NCBI GenBank assembly: GCA_964403505.1
Contig: CAYOFP010000030.1
Coordinates: 1-13,394, forward strand
Origin: CAKSEI01 sp964403505
GTDB lineage: Bacteria; Bacillota; Clostridia; Oscillospirales; CAG-272
Length of the DNA: 13,394 nt
Reading direction: 5' to 3'
Shown: positions 6,251 to 13,191 of the stretch, piece by piece
How positions within the stretch are numbered: the stretch's first letter is position 1
How the letters are laid out: every line of letters starts with the position of its first letter
Notes under the pieces: model-generated
What the model was told of the DNA's origin: nothing
Seen by the model: only the letters and a program-made list of their open reading frames with translations
The model's database searches: none
Program-made: the position numbers and the translations under genes

Positions 6251-7888
6251 ATGGATAAACAAAGAGCAGATCAGATCATAACGGAATATCTTCAGAAAAT
6301 CTATGGATTTGCCATCAAGAAATCTTTTTCTTATGACGAAGCGGAAGAGCTGTGTTCGCAGATCATCCATGAGGTATATCTTTCGCTTTTGCACGCAGAC
6401 GAGATTATCAATATTGAGGGATATATCTGGCGGATCAGCGAGCATACCTATTCCAAATATGTTTCCGCAAAGAAAAAACACGAGGGAATTTCTATTGATG
6501 GGATGCAGATCCCGTTCTGTGATGACTATGCCTTAGACGATGCCGAGGATGAGCTCAGGCAACTGCGCAGGGAAATTGCGTTTTTGACCGAACGCCGCCG
6601 TCAGATCGTTTACCTGTTTTATTATCAGAATCAATCCGTTTCCGCAATTTCCCGGGAGATGTCGATACCCGCAGGAACGGTAAAATGGCACTTAAACAAA
6701 GCGCGAATCGAATTAAAGGAGGGTTTTTCAATGGAAAGAAAAATCGGAAAATTGGGACTGTCCCCCATCACCGCAACCGGCTTTGGTCACAGCGGAAGTC
6801 CGGGATCAAACGGCGGACCGGAGTATTATTTGGAAGATAAGCTGAGCCTTAACATCGTGTACAGCGTCTACCCGTCTGCCAAAACCAGAGAAGAGATCGC
6901 AGAGGAGCTCGGGGTCACGCCCGTTTATCTTGACGATAAGCTTCATCTGCTCGAGGATAACGGTTTTCTTGTGAAAACACACGGCGGCCGATATACGACA
7001 TATGTTGTATTTGACCCCGAGCAGTACTCAATCGAGCTGCGGGAAAACCAGCGCAAGCTCCAACTGAAAATTGCCCGGAAATTAGTACAGGAATATGTAC
7101 CTCTTGTAAGACGTGCGGTGCAACAGCTGACAGATGTATATATTCCCGGTGGAAACCGTGAATTACTTGAGGCGGCTGCCGTTTTTTACGGTGTAACGTG
7201 CAAATGTAATCTCACGATAGATAAAGACGTGTCAAAATACAGGATCAAAACGACAGACGGGGGAAATTATATGGCATTTGTCAATCTTGAAAGCCAACTA
7301 TCCGACCCGGATTATCTGCCGACCCTTGACCTGCCGTCATATTGGGCATGCGGCAGCATGACCCGCGGCTCCGAAAAATACCCGTCGATATTCTCATGGT
7401 CGGTCGATTCGAGATACAGCTCACGAAAAGGCGGATGGATAAATAATCTTTTCACGGATTATGAATATCTCTATGAATTTATGAACGGAATGATCGTTGA
7501 CAATGCCGCAAATGCGGAGAAATTCAACCGCCTGAGAGAACGGGAATTTTTAACAGCAGATGATCGGGTAAATATCATGGTCGCAAAGGAAACATTTGAT
7601 GCCTTTCACGCTCGGATTCCCGAGCCGGGCGAAGAGATCAAAGATCAGTTTGCAAGACAGGCTCTTGAGTTTGCAACGGCAGAAGCAAAGCTATACCCGC
7701 CGCAAATGCAGGATTATGAGGTCGCTTCCGGTGTAAGCAATTTTATCGGCAACACCGTCGCTCTTATGGTTTTGGATATGCTTTATCAGGACGGCGTATT
7801 TCAGCCATTGACCGAAAATGAAAAGGTAACAACTAATCTGCTGATGTTCAGCGATACGTTGCCCTCAAGTAACTTACAATTCAAATAA
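6251..7888 (+). CDS. Sigma-70-like factor with long C-terminal winged-helix extension
   Basis: A 545-aa protein starting at ATG 6251, 7 nt after GGAG (6240-6243); a GTG at 6158 is open in frame but has no RBS and lies just after a terminator. Residues about 8-75 look like sigma region 2 (SYDEAEELCSQIIHEVYL, GYIWRISEHTYSKY) and about 108-158 like region 4 (LTERRRQIVYLFYYQ, then HTH AISREMSIPAGTVKWHLNKAR). The remaining 385 residues are unusual for an ECF-type factor: a glycine-rich linker, a winged helix at about 205-255 (TREEIAEELGVTPVYLDDK), and a domain I do not recognise. It probably directs RNA polymerase to specific promoters, with the extension sensing a signal or acting as a built-in inhibitor (inference). 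A strong internal SD at 6715-6723 precedes in-frame Met161. No anti-sigma gene is adjacent. A weak TATAAT (6161-6166) is the only nearby promoter candidate. Confidence 0.82.
   Translation: MDKQRADQIITEYLQKIYGFAIKKSFSYDEAEELCSQIIHEVYLSLLHADEIINIEGYIWRISEHTYSKYVSAKKKHEGISIDGMQIPFCDDYALDDAEDELRQLRREIAFLTERRRQIVYLFYYQNQSVSAISREMSIPAGTVKWHLNKARIELKEGFSMERKIGKLGLSPITATGFGHSGSPGSNGGPEYYLEDKLSLNIVYSVYPSAKTREEIAEELGVTPVYLDDKLHLLEDNGFLVKTHGGRYTTYVVFDPEQYSIELRENQRKLQLKIARKLVQEYVPLVRRAVQQLTDVYIPGGNRELLEAAAVFYGVTCKCNLTIDKDVSKYRIKTTDGGNYMAFVNLESQLSDPDYLPTLDLPSYWACGSMTRGSEKYPSIFSWSVDSRYSSRKGGWINNLFTDYEYLYEFMNGMIVDNAANAEKFNRLREREFLTADDRVNIMVAKETFDAFHARIPEPGEEIKDQFARQALEFATAEAKLYPPQMQDYEVASGVSNFIGNTVALMVLDMLYQDGVFQPLTENEKVTTNLLMFSDTLPSSNLQFK
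6715..6733 (+). promoter_or_regulatory. Internal SD plus ATG within the sigma-like gene
   Basis: AAAGGAGGG (6715-6723), 7 nt, then ATG at 6731, in frame. It sits exactly where sigma region 4 ends and the extension begins. Initiation here would make a 385-aa protein with the winged helix but no sigma domains. This site is a better match to the anti-SD than the gene's own start. Confidence 0.6.
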
Positions 7889-7899
7889 TGCCTTAAAAT

Positions 7900-7935
7900 A
7901 ACGGCGACAGGGATTCTCCTCCCCCTGTCGCCGTT
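7900..7935 (-). terminator. Convergent (bidirectional) terminator
   Basis: A perfect 13-bp stem, AACGGCGACAGGG (7900-7912) with its complement (7923-7935), loop of 10 nt. On the minus strand it is followed by TATTTTAAG, so it best serves the phosphoesterase gene (stop at 7938). It lies 11 nt after the sigma-like gene and probably stops that transcript too. Confidence 0.8.
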
Positions 7936-7937
7936 GT

Positions 7938-8612
7938 TCAGTTGCCTTTGATCGTGATCAGCACGAGCTCGGGCGGGATGCCGATGCGCACGGAGATATG
8001 CTCGCACAGTCCACGGGAGACGATCTGCACGGTCTTTCCGTACCGATAGAGACCGCCTGCGTGAGCGGGAAAAAGTCCGCTGTGGCCTAAGAGTCCGTTC
8101 AGGCGTCCGATCCTTACCATGCCGCCGTGCTCGTGCCCCGATAATATGAGGTCGAATACATTTTCGGGATACTTCTCGGCGTTATCGGGATCGTGATCGA
8201 GCAGGATGGAAAATCTCTTTTCAAAGGTCATGGCGGCGGCACGGGTGAAATGAGATGGCGAGCTGACGCCCGAAAAGGAAAGATCGGATCTCACCGCCAC
8301 AGCACCACGATCGAGTATTATGAGTCCGTGCTTTTCAAGCTCACGGAGTTTTTCTTCATATCTGATACCGGTATCGTGATTTCCCGGGGCGAAAACGCAC
8401 ACATAGTCACGCACGAGCTCCCATGCGAGGTCGAAAGCGTCATCGCTTTTGAATTTGGAATCGAAAAGGTCTCCGCCGATCACTACCACGTCGGGGCAGA
8501 ACTTCGCTATATCCTGCTCCACGCTCGGGCGCTGACCGTGCAGGTCGGAAAGAAAAGCGATGCGCTTTTCTCCCTTTATTTTGTCCGTTTCGATACCGTA
8601 TTTTACCACCAT
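7938..8612 (-). CDS. Calcineurin-like metallophosphoesterase
   Basis: A 224-aa phosphohydrolase with all dinuclear-metal motifs (numbered from ATG 8612): D23-x-H25 in LSDLHG, GGD48, GNHD (77-80), H140, and GHEH (H160, H162). The C-terminal pattern (GHEHGG, then HAGGLYRYGKTVQIVSRGL and PPELVLITI) is that of the YkuE/YaeI-type branch, enzymes acting on phosphodiesters or lipid-linked pyrophosphates such as UDP-diacylglucosamine. Unlike many of those it has no N-terminal membrane helix, so it should be cytoplasmic. The frame is open to GTG 8627, but a TATAAT (8624-8619) overlaps that codon and lies 6 nt before ATG 8612. No SD is present before either start. I chose 8612; it may be translated from a leaderless mRNA. 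Single gene, divergent from the SDR operon. The substrate is unknown. Confidence 0.93.
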   Translation of the reverse strand: MVVKYGIETDKIKGEKRIAFLSDLHGQRPSVEQDIAKFCPDVVVIGGDLFDSKFKSDDAFDLAWELVRDYVCVFAPGNHDTGIRYEEKLRELEKHGLIILDRGAVAVRSDLSFSGVSSPSHFTRAAAMTFEKRFSILLDHDPDNAEKYPENVFDLILSGHEHGGMVRIGRLNGLLGHSGLFPAHAGGLYRYGKTVQIVSRGLCEHISVRIGIPPELVLITIKGN

Positions 8613-8618
8613 GATACC

Positions 8619-8647
8619 ATTATACACTATATCGGCGTTTTTTGCAC
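8619..8647 (-). promoter_or_regulatory. Candidate promoter giving a leaderless phosphoesterase mRNA
   Basis: On the minus strand a perfect TATAAT (8624-8619) is followed by 6 nt and ATG 8612, so transcription would start at or next to the A of the ATG. The -35 is poor (GTGCAA at 8647-8642, 3/6, 17-bp spacer), so the call is tentative. Confidence 0.4.
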
Positions 8648-8659
8648 GAATAATTTGTG

Positions 8660-8688
8660 TTGACCCGGGAAAAAAAGTGTTGTATACT
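8660..8688 (+). promoter_or_regulatory. Sigma-A promoter of the SDR-SGNH-gluQ operon
   Basis: TTGACC (8660-8665), 17 bp, TATACT (8683-8688). The predicted start lies in the A-run at 8691-8697, leaving a leader of about 25 nt before ATG 8719. It is back-to-back with the phosphoesterase promoter. Confidence 0.82.
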
Positions 8689-8718
8689 ATAAAAAAATGA
8701 AAAAAGGTTTTTTATGAA

Positions 8719-9417
8719 ATGAAAACTGTATTCATCACCGGCGGAAGCCGGGGGATCGGATGTGCATGTGTCGAGGCGTTTTGCGCTCGCGGCTACTCTG
8801 TCACATTTCAATATAATAAAAGCGCACAAGCAGCACAGGAGTTATGTCAGAAGACAGGTGCGAGGAGTATTATGTGCGACTTTGCGGATGCCGGTGCTGT
8901 GCGTGCGTTAGCGGACGAGGTCGGCGAATGCGGTATTCTCGTAAACTGTGCCGGGATAAGCGAGGTCGGTCTTCTCACCGATATGAGCGATGAGGCATAC
9001 CGGCGTCTCATGCAGGTCAATCTCGACTCGGTCTTTTACCTCTTGCGTGCATTGATCCCCGGGATGGTACGCAGACACAGCGGCAGTATCGTCAATATAT
9101 CGTCGGTGTGGGGGATATGCGGCGCATCGTGCGAGGCGGCGTACTCAGCGTCCAAGGGCGCTCTCATCGCCCTCACAAAATCGATCGCCAAGGAGTACGG
9201 CCCGTCGGGTATCATATGCAACTGCGTGTGCCCCGGGGTGATCGACACGGATATGAACGCACACCTGAGCGAAGACGACATCGCCGCACTCAAAGAGCAG
9301 ACGCCGCTTATGCGCATCGGCACGCCCGAGGAGGTAGCCGAGGCGGTGCTTTTCCTCGCCGAGGCGAAATTTATCACGGGACAGGTGCTGTCCGTCGACG
9401 GCGGATTTGCGATATAA
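8719..9417 (+). CDS. SDR family NAD(P)-dependent oxidoreductase, FabG-like
   Basis: A 232-aa classical short-chain dehydrogenase/reductase. Visible: cofactor motif TGGSRGIG (7-14), NCAG (76-79), predicted catalytic S129 in NISSVWG, Y142-x-x-x-K146 in YSASKGA, and CPGVIDTDM after the active site. It ends in the usual substrate-loop/C-terminal pattern (FITGQVLSVDGGF). Arg11 after TGGS suggests NADPH. It is closest in style to 3-oxoacyl-ACP reductase (FabG), but no other fatty-acid gene is near, so the substrate is open; a second, non-FASII carbonyl reductase is likely. The start at 8719 fits the family, but the SD is weak (AAAAAGG at 8701-8707, 11 nt away), and two minimal frames overlap the leader. 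First gene of a three-gene operon, 22 nt before the next. Confidence 0.93.
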   Translation: MKTVFITGGSRGIGCACVEAFCARGYSVTFQYNKSAQAAQELCQKTGARSIMCDFADAGAVRALADEVGECGILVNCAGISEVGLLTDMSDEAYRRLMQVNLDSVFYLLRALIPGMVRRHSGSIVNISSVWGICGASCEAAYSASKGALIALTKSIAKEYGPSGIICNCVCPGVIDTDMNAHLSEDDIAALKEQTPLMRIGTPEEVAEAVLFLAEAKFITGQVLSVDGGFAI

Positions 9418-9439
9418 AGGCAACAAAAGGAGAAAGAAA

Positions 9440-10252
9440 ATGGATCTGGAGCTTTATTACAAAACAGATGAAAATGAAAAACCTCTTGATTACCCGGTAA
9501 GTGACGGCGGATATGTCGGTATCTTCCGCACGATCGCCTGTGTCGGCGACAGCATGAGCTCGGGTGAGTTTGAATCGAAAATGAACGGGAAGGTCGGATG
9601 GCACGACAGATACGACTACTCGTGGGGACAGAATATTGCCCGTATGGCAGGGTGCAAGGTATATAATTTTTCAAAGGGCGGCATGACCGCACAGGAGTAT
9701 TGTGAGAAATTCGGCGATCAGTTCGGATTTTTCGATAAGAATATGGCGGCGCAGGCGTACATTATTGCGCTCGGTGCAAATGACATCCTGTTTCAAAACC
9801 GTGAGCGCGGCTCGGGAGAGGATATCTGCCTCGAGGACTGGCGGCAGAACAAGCCGTCGTTTTACGGCTTTTTTGCGCAGATCATTCAGCGCTATAAGGA
9901 GATACAGCCCCGTGCGAAATTCTTCCTTGTGACGATACCGAATTTAGAGGACGAACCCGAGCAGCTCGAGCGTGCGGCGTTTCAGCGGCAGACCATGTAT
10001 GATATGGCGGAGCTTTTCACAAATGCATATGTCATTGACTTATATAAATACGGACCGAAGTATGATGCGGACTTCTGCAAGAAATTTTTCGTCGGCGGTC
10101 ATATGTCGGCGACGGGGTATATCCTCACGGCAAAGATGATCGTGTCGTATATCGACTATATCATACGCCATAATTCCGATGACTTTTTGCAGGCAGGCTT
10201 CATCGGCACTGATCTGCATCACGAGGATGCGCCGTGGGACGGCAATCGGTGA
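9440..10252 (+). CDS. SGNH/GDSL-family hydrolase
   Basis: A 270-aa esterase-type protein starting at ATG 9440, 7 nt after AAAAGGAG (9425-9432). Blocks: VGDSMSSG with nucleophile S38 (block I), FSKGG (block II glycine), LGAND with N114 (block III), and GGH221MSATGY (block V). The Asp three residues before the catalytic His in the family (DxxH) is replaced (VGGH), so the enzyme probably uses a Ser-His dyad or an Asp from elsewhere. There is no signal peptide, hence a cytoplasmic lipase/esterase/deacetylase-like role; the substrate is not deducible. It is cotranscribed with the SDR gene and overlaps the next gene by 4 or 19 nt depending on its start, which suggests translational coupling. Confidence 0.9.
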   Translation: MDLELYYKTDENEKPLDYPVSDGGYVGIFRTIACVGDSMSSGEFESKMNGKVGWHDRYDYSWGQNIARMAGCKVYNFSKGGMTAQEYCEKFGDQFGFFDKNMAAQAYIIALGANDILFQNRERGSGEDICLEDWRQNKPSFYGFFAQIIQRYKEIQPRAKFFLVTIPNLEDEPEQLERAAFQRQTMYDMAELFTNAYVIDLYKYGPKYDADFCKKFFVGGHMSATGYILTAKMIVSYIDYIIRHNSDDFLQAGFIGTDLHHEDAPWDGNR

Positions 10253-11181
10253 CAGAGAATATCACAGGCAGGTTTGCGCCGACGCCGAGCAGTGAAATGC
10301 ACATCGGCAACATATACTGTGCCTTAATTGCATGGCTGTCTGCCAAAAGCAAGGGCGGCCGTGTGCTTTTGCGCATCGAGGATCTCGATACGGCAAGGTG
10401 CGCCGACCCCGACGCCGCAAAAAGGATCATCGACGACCTCGATTTTCTGGGGCTGCGCTTTGACGGAGGATATGACGCAGAGAGCTATCAGTCACGCAGG
10501 TCGGATATCTACCGGGCGGCACTCGAAAAAATATCCGAAAAACAGACTGTCTATCCCTGCTACTGCTCACGTGCAGAGCTGCATGCGGCGAGCGCACCGC
10601 ACGCAAGCGACGGGCGCACGCTGTACGACGGCAGATGCTACCGTCTGTTCCTGTCGGGAGAAAAGAGAGACGGAAAGGCACCGTCCCTGCGCCTTCATAT
10701 GCCGGATGCCGGGATCGCATTTTGCGACGAACTGATGGGTGAATACCGCTGTAACTTAGCACACGAGTGCGGAGACATCATCTTGCGTCGCTCGGACGGC
10801 GTTTTTGCGTATAATCTGGCGGTAGTTTCCGACGATGCACTCTCGGGCGTTACCGAGGTGGTGCGCGGGCGTGACCTCGTCGGCGTCACCCCTGCGCAGA
10901 TCTATCTTTACCGTCTGCTCGGGTACGGTGTGCCGAGGTATTATCATATACCGCTCATGCTCGATGAAAAGGGCAGGCGACTGTCAAAGCGGGACGGAGA
11001 CCTTTGTTTATCCGAATACCGCAAAAAACATACTACCCCCGATGCGCTCGTCGGCTATATCGCATGGTGCGCAGGGCTCATCCCCGAGCCCGCACCGATC
11101 ACCGCCGATGCGCTTTTGCCGTATTTTTCTTTTGACAAACTGCCGAAGGATGATATTTTATTAAAAAATATAAAATATTAA
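10234..11181 (+). CDS. gluQ: Glutamyl-Q tRNA(Asp) synthetase (GluQRS)-like protein
   Basis: A 315-aa class I glutamyl-tRNA synthetase paralogue without the anticodon-binding domains of full GltX (about 480 aa). GluQRS attaches glutamate to queuosine at position 34 of tRNA-Asp. Motifs: GRFAPTPSSEMHIGN (12-26; HIGH-like HIGN), RIEDLD, a zinc site formed by C109, C111, Y131 and C135 (CYC ... YDGRC), and a KMSKS-like LSKRD (250-254). The start is GTG 10234, chosen for GAGGA (10223-10227) 6 nt upstream; GTG 10249, which overlaps the previous stop as GTGA, is almost as good and would give 310 aa. Third gene of the operon at 8719. In Proteobacteria gluQ usually sits by dksA, so this setting differs. 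A truncated GltX of other function is the alternative. Confidence 0.88.
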   Translation: MGRQSVTENITGRFAPTPSSEMHIGNIYCALIAWLSAKSKGGRVLLRIEDLDTARCADPDAAKRIIDDLDFLGLRFDGGYDAESYQSRRSDIYRAALEKISEKQTVYPCYCSRAELHAASAPHASDGRTLYDGRCYRLFLSGEKRDGKAPSLRLHMPDAGIAFCDELMGEYRCNLAHECGDIILRRSDGVFAYNLAVVSDDALSGVTEVVRGRDLVGVTPAQIYLYRLLGYGVPRYYHIPLMLDEKGRRLSKRDGDLCLSEYRKKHTTPDALVGYIAWCAGLIPEPAPITADALLPYFSFDKLPKDDILLKNIKY

Positions 11182-11191
11182 TAAAATCAAC

Positions 11192-11220
11192 TTGACAAAA
11201 ACTGATATGTTTTTTATACT
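11192..11220 (+). promoter_or_regulatory. Sigma-A promoter for ilvE
   Basis: TTGACA (11192-11197), 17 bp, TATACT (11215-11220). Predicted start near 11227, so the leader is only about 30 nt. That leaves no room for a T-box or peptide attenuator of the kind common upstream of branched-chain amino acid genes. Confidence 0.85.
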
Positions 11221-11256
11221 AAAGGGTAAGCAAAATAAGCTGAAGGGAGATTATTT

Positions 11257-12321
11257 ATGGAAATCAAAATCACAAAAAATGTAAATCCGGCGGCAAAGCC
11301 CGATCCGTCCATGTTGGACTTCGGCACTGTGTTTACAGACCATATGTTTCTTATGGACTATACACCTGACAAGGGTTGGCACGACGCAAGGATCGTCCCC
11401 TTCGGGAATATTTCGGTACATCCGGCATCTACCGCACTTCACTACGGCTCTGAGATATTCGAGGGACTCAAGGCATATCGCCGTCCCGACGGAAAGGTAC
11501 AGCTTTTCAGACCGATCGAAAATATACGCAGGATGAATTCGTCGGCGGAGCGTCTCTGCCTGCCTCAGATCGATGAGGAGCTTGCGATGCAGGTGCTCAC
11601 GGCATTCGTTTCGCTCGAGCAGGATTGGACGCCGAGCGACTTCGGAACATCGCTTTATCTGCGCCCGTTCATGTTCGGAAACGACGAGAACCTCGGCGTA
11701 CATTCGGTAAAGCATGCGACATTCATGATCATCGCTTCCCCTGTCGGAAGTTATTATAAAGAGGGTATCAACCCGGTTAAAATAATGATAGAGTCAGACG
11801 ACGTCCGTGCGGTGCGCGGAGGAACAGGCTATATCAAATGCGGCGGAAACTATGCGGCATCCAACCGTGCCGGCAAAAAGGCAGAGGAAAAGGGATACTC
11901 CCAGGTGCTTTGGCTCGACGGCGTTGAGCGTAAGTATATCGAGGAGGTCGGCGCAATGAACGTCATGTTCAAGATCGACGGCGAGGTCGTCACCCCGGCG
12001 CTCACGGGCTCTATCCTGCCTGGTATCACACGCAAGAGCTGTCTCGAGATTCTGAGAAACGAAGGCTACAAGGTGAGCGAGAGACTGCTCAGCGTAGATG
12101 AGCTCGGCGAGGCGCTCAAAAACGGCAAGCTCGAGGAAGCTTGGGGCTGCGGAACGGCGGCGGTCGTTTCTCCGATCGGCGAGCTTTGCTACAAGGACGA
12201 AAAATTCATCATCAACGATGGCAAGATAGGCGAGGTCACGCAGCACCTTTACGATACGCTCACGGGTATCCAATGGGGCAAGAGCGAGGACACCTACGGC
12301 TGGACCGTCGAGCTTGACTGA
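11257..12321 (+). CDS. ilvE: Branched-chain amino acid aminotransferase
   Basis: A 354-aa PLP enzyme of fold type IV, class II BCAT (the longer, mitochondrial/actinobacterial-like branch; the E. coli enzyme is about 309 aa). It interconverts Leu/Ile/Val with their 2-oxo acids using 2-oxoglutarate/glutamate. Evidence: substrate-loop region LHYGSEIFEGLKAYR, RPFMFG, PLP lysine K194 in GGTGYIKCGGNYAAS, EEVGAMNVMF (E230 region), GSILPGITR, and GCGTAAVVSPIG. The start at ATG 11257 has AAGGGAG (11243-11249) 7 nt upstream. It is a monocistronic unit with its own promoter and the large hairpin terminator at 12355-12406. No other ilv or leu gene is in the window. Confidence 0.97.
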   Translation: MEIKITKNVNPAAKPDPSMLDFGTVFTDHMFLMDYTPDKGWHDARIVPFGNISVHPASTALHYGSEIFEGLKAYRRPDGKVQLFRPIENIRRMNSSAERLCLPQIDEELAMQVLTAFVSLEQDWTPSDFGTSLYLRPFMFGNDENLGVHSVKHATFMIIASPVGSYYKEGINPVKIMIESDDVRAVRGGTGYIKCGGNYAASNRAGKKAEEKGYSQVLWLDGVERKYIEEVGAMNVMFKIDGEVVTPALTGSILPGITRKSCLEILRNEGYKVSERLLSVDELGEALKNGKLEEAWGCGTAAVVSPIGELCYKDEKFIINDGKIGEVTQHLYDTLTGIQWGKSEDTYGWTVELD

Positions 12322-12354
12322 TTTCTTGATTGATTTTTAAAAAATATTGCGAAT

Positions 12355-12406
12355 AAAACCATCCTTTGCTGTCAAAAATAATGACAAAAGAGCAAAGGAT
12401 GGTTTT
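12355..12406 (+). terminator. 16-bp hairpin: ilvE terminator that also holds the next gene's SD
   Basis: AAAACCATCCTTTGCT (12355-12370) is perfectly complementary to 12391-12406, with a 20-nt loop that contains a small GTCA/TGAC stem. The 3' arm ends in TTTT followed by GTTTT, so it can terminate ilvE transcripts. The same arm carries AAAGGATGG (12394-12402), the only SD candidate for ATG 12412, so any RNA that includes both arms would hide that SD. Confidence 0.75.
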
Positions 12407-12411
12407 GTTTT

Positions 12412-13173
12412 ATGAAACAAGATACGAAGAAAAATATATATTCCGCACTGCTTTATATCGTCCTTGCGGCTATGATCGTCAGTGCGGTGTGCATATCGGT
12501 AATTTCCGTAGCGAAAAAGGCAAAGGAAAATGCCGAGATGTCAGAAAGACCGAAAGAAAGTGAGAGCTCAGAGGAAGTGACCCTCCCCGAGGTACCTCCG
12601 TCCCGTCCGATTCCCGAGGAGTCGGAGAGTGAGAGCGAGAGCGAACCTGATACGGACGCAGATGTGGAAGCAGAGCCCGATGACGGATATCAGACAGATG
12701 CCGATGCAGAGGAGATACTGCCGGATTCCTTTACTGTCCCTGCGCATGGCTACATCAGTAAATCGTATGATGCGGACATGCCCGTCTTTTCCGTAACGAT
12801 GGAGGACTATCGGATTCATGACGGTATTGATATCGCATGTGACGTGGGGAGCGAGGTATATTCCTGCGCTGACGGCATCGTCGAGAGTGTATATGAAGAC
12901 CCTCTGATGGGTAATGGCGTTACCGTATACCACGGCGCAGGACTGAGATCGGTATATCTGAATCTCTCAGAGAAGCTGCCCGATGAGCTTTACGAGGGTG
13001 CAGAGGTCGCCGCAGGTCAGGTCATCGGCTATGTGGGCGAGAGCGCACTCATAGAATGCGCCGAGGTGCCGCATGTGCACTTCACCATGACCCTCGATGA
13101 CGATACCGTAGATGCGCTGAATTATATCGAATTTGATACGAGCACATTCGGAGCGGGACTTTTTGAAGAATAA
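12412..13173 (+). CDS. Membrane-anchored M23 (LytM-fold) protein, SpoIIQ-like
   Basis: A 253-aa protein: short basic N-terminus, one membrane helix at about 10-34, a strongly acidic Ser/Glu/Asp/Pro-rich linker (43-105, with an SESESESE run), then a LytM/M23 domain (about 118-250). Zinc ligands are present: H136 and D140 in IHDGID, and H223 in HVHF, with H221 as one catalytic His. The second catalytic His, normally in YxHLS, is Asn184 (YLNLS), so peptidase activity is doubtful. An N-terminal anchor, a linker and a degenerate M23 domain recall SpoIIQ, which docks with SpoIIIAH between mother cell and forespore; a divergent cell-wall endopeptidase or amidase activator is the alternative. ATG 12412 follows AAAGGA (12394-12399) by 12 nt, inside a hairpin arm. 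No sigma-A or clear sporulation promoter was found. Confidence 0.85.
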   Translation: MKQDTKKNIYSALLYIVLAAMIVSAVCISVISVAKKAKENAEMSERPKESESSEEVTLPEVPPSRPIPEESESESESEPDTDADVEAEPDDGYQTDADAEEILPDSFTVPAHGYISKSYDADMPVFSVTMEDYRIHDGIDIACDVGSEVYSCADGIVESVYEDPLMGNGVTVYHGAGLRSVYLNLSEKLPDELYEGAEVAAGQVIGYVGESALIECAEVPHVHFTMTLDDDTVDALNYIEFDTSTFGAGLFEE

Positions 13174-13191
13174 GTTTGTGTGATTGTTTGC

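Noticed and set aside
11192..11256. A T-box or leader-peptide attenuator in front of ilvE
   Set aside because: The predicted leader is about 30 nt and has no stem, specifier or terminator.
12366..12563. A 65-codon frame (starts MLSKIMTKEQRM) overlapping the M23 gene start
   Set aside because: It sits in the hairpin and in another frame of the membrane-anchor region, lacks an SD, and ends in low-complexity Lys/Arg sequence.
12600..12720. Tandem repeat from the GAG/AGC-rich stretch in the M23 gene
   Set aside because: It is a short acidic low-complexity linker with no regular repeat unit at DNA level.
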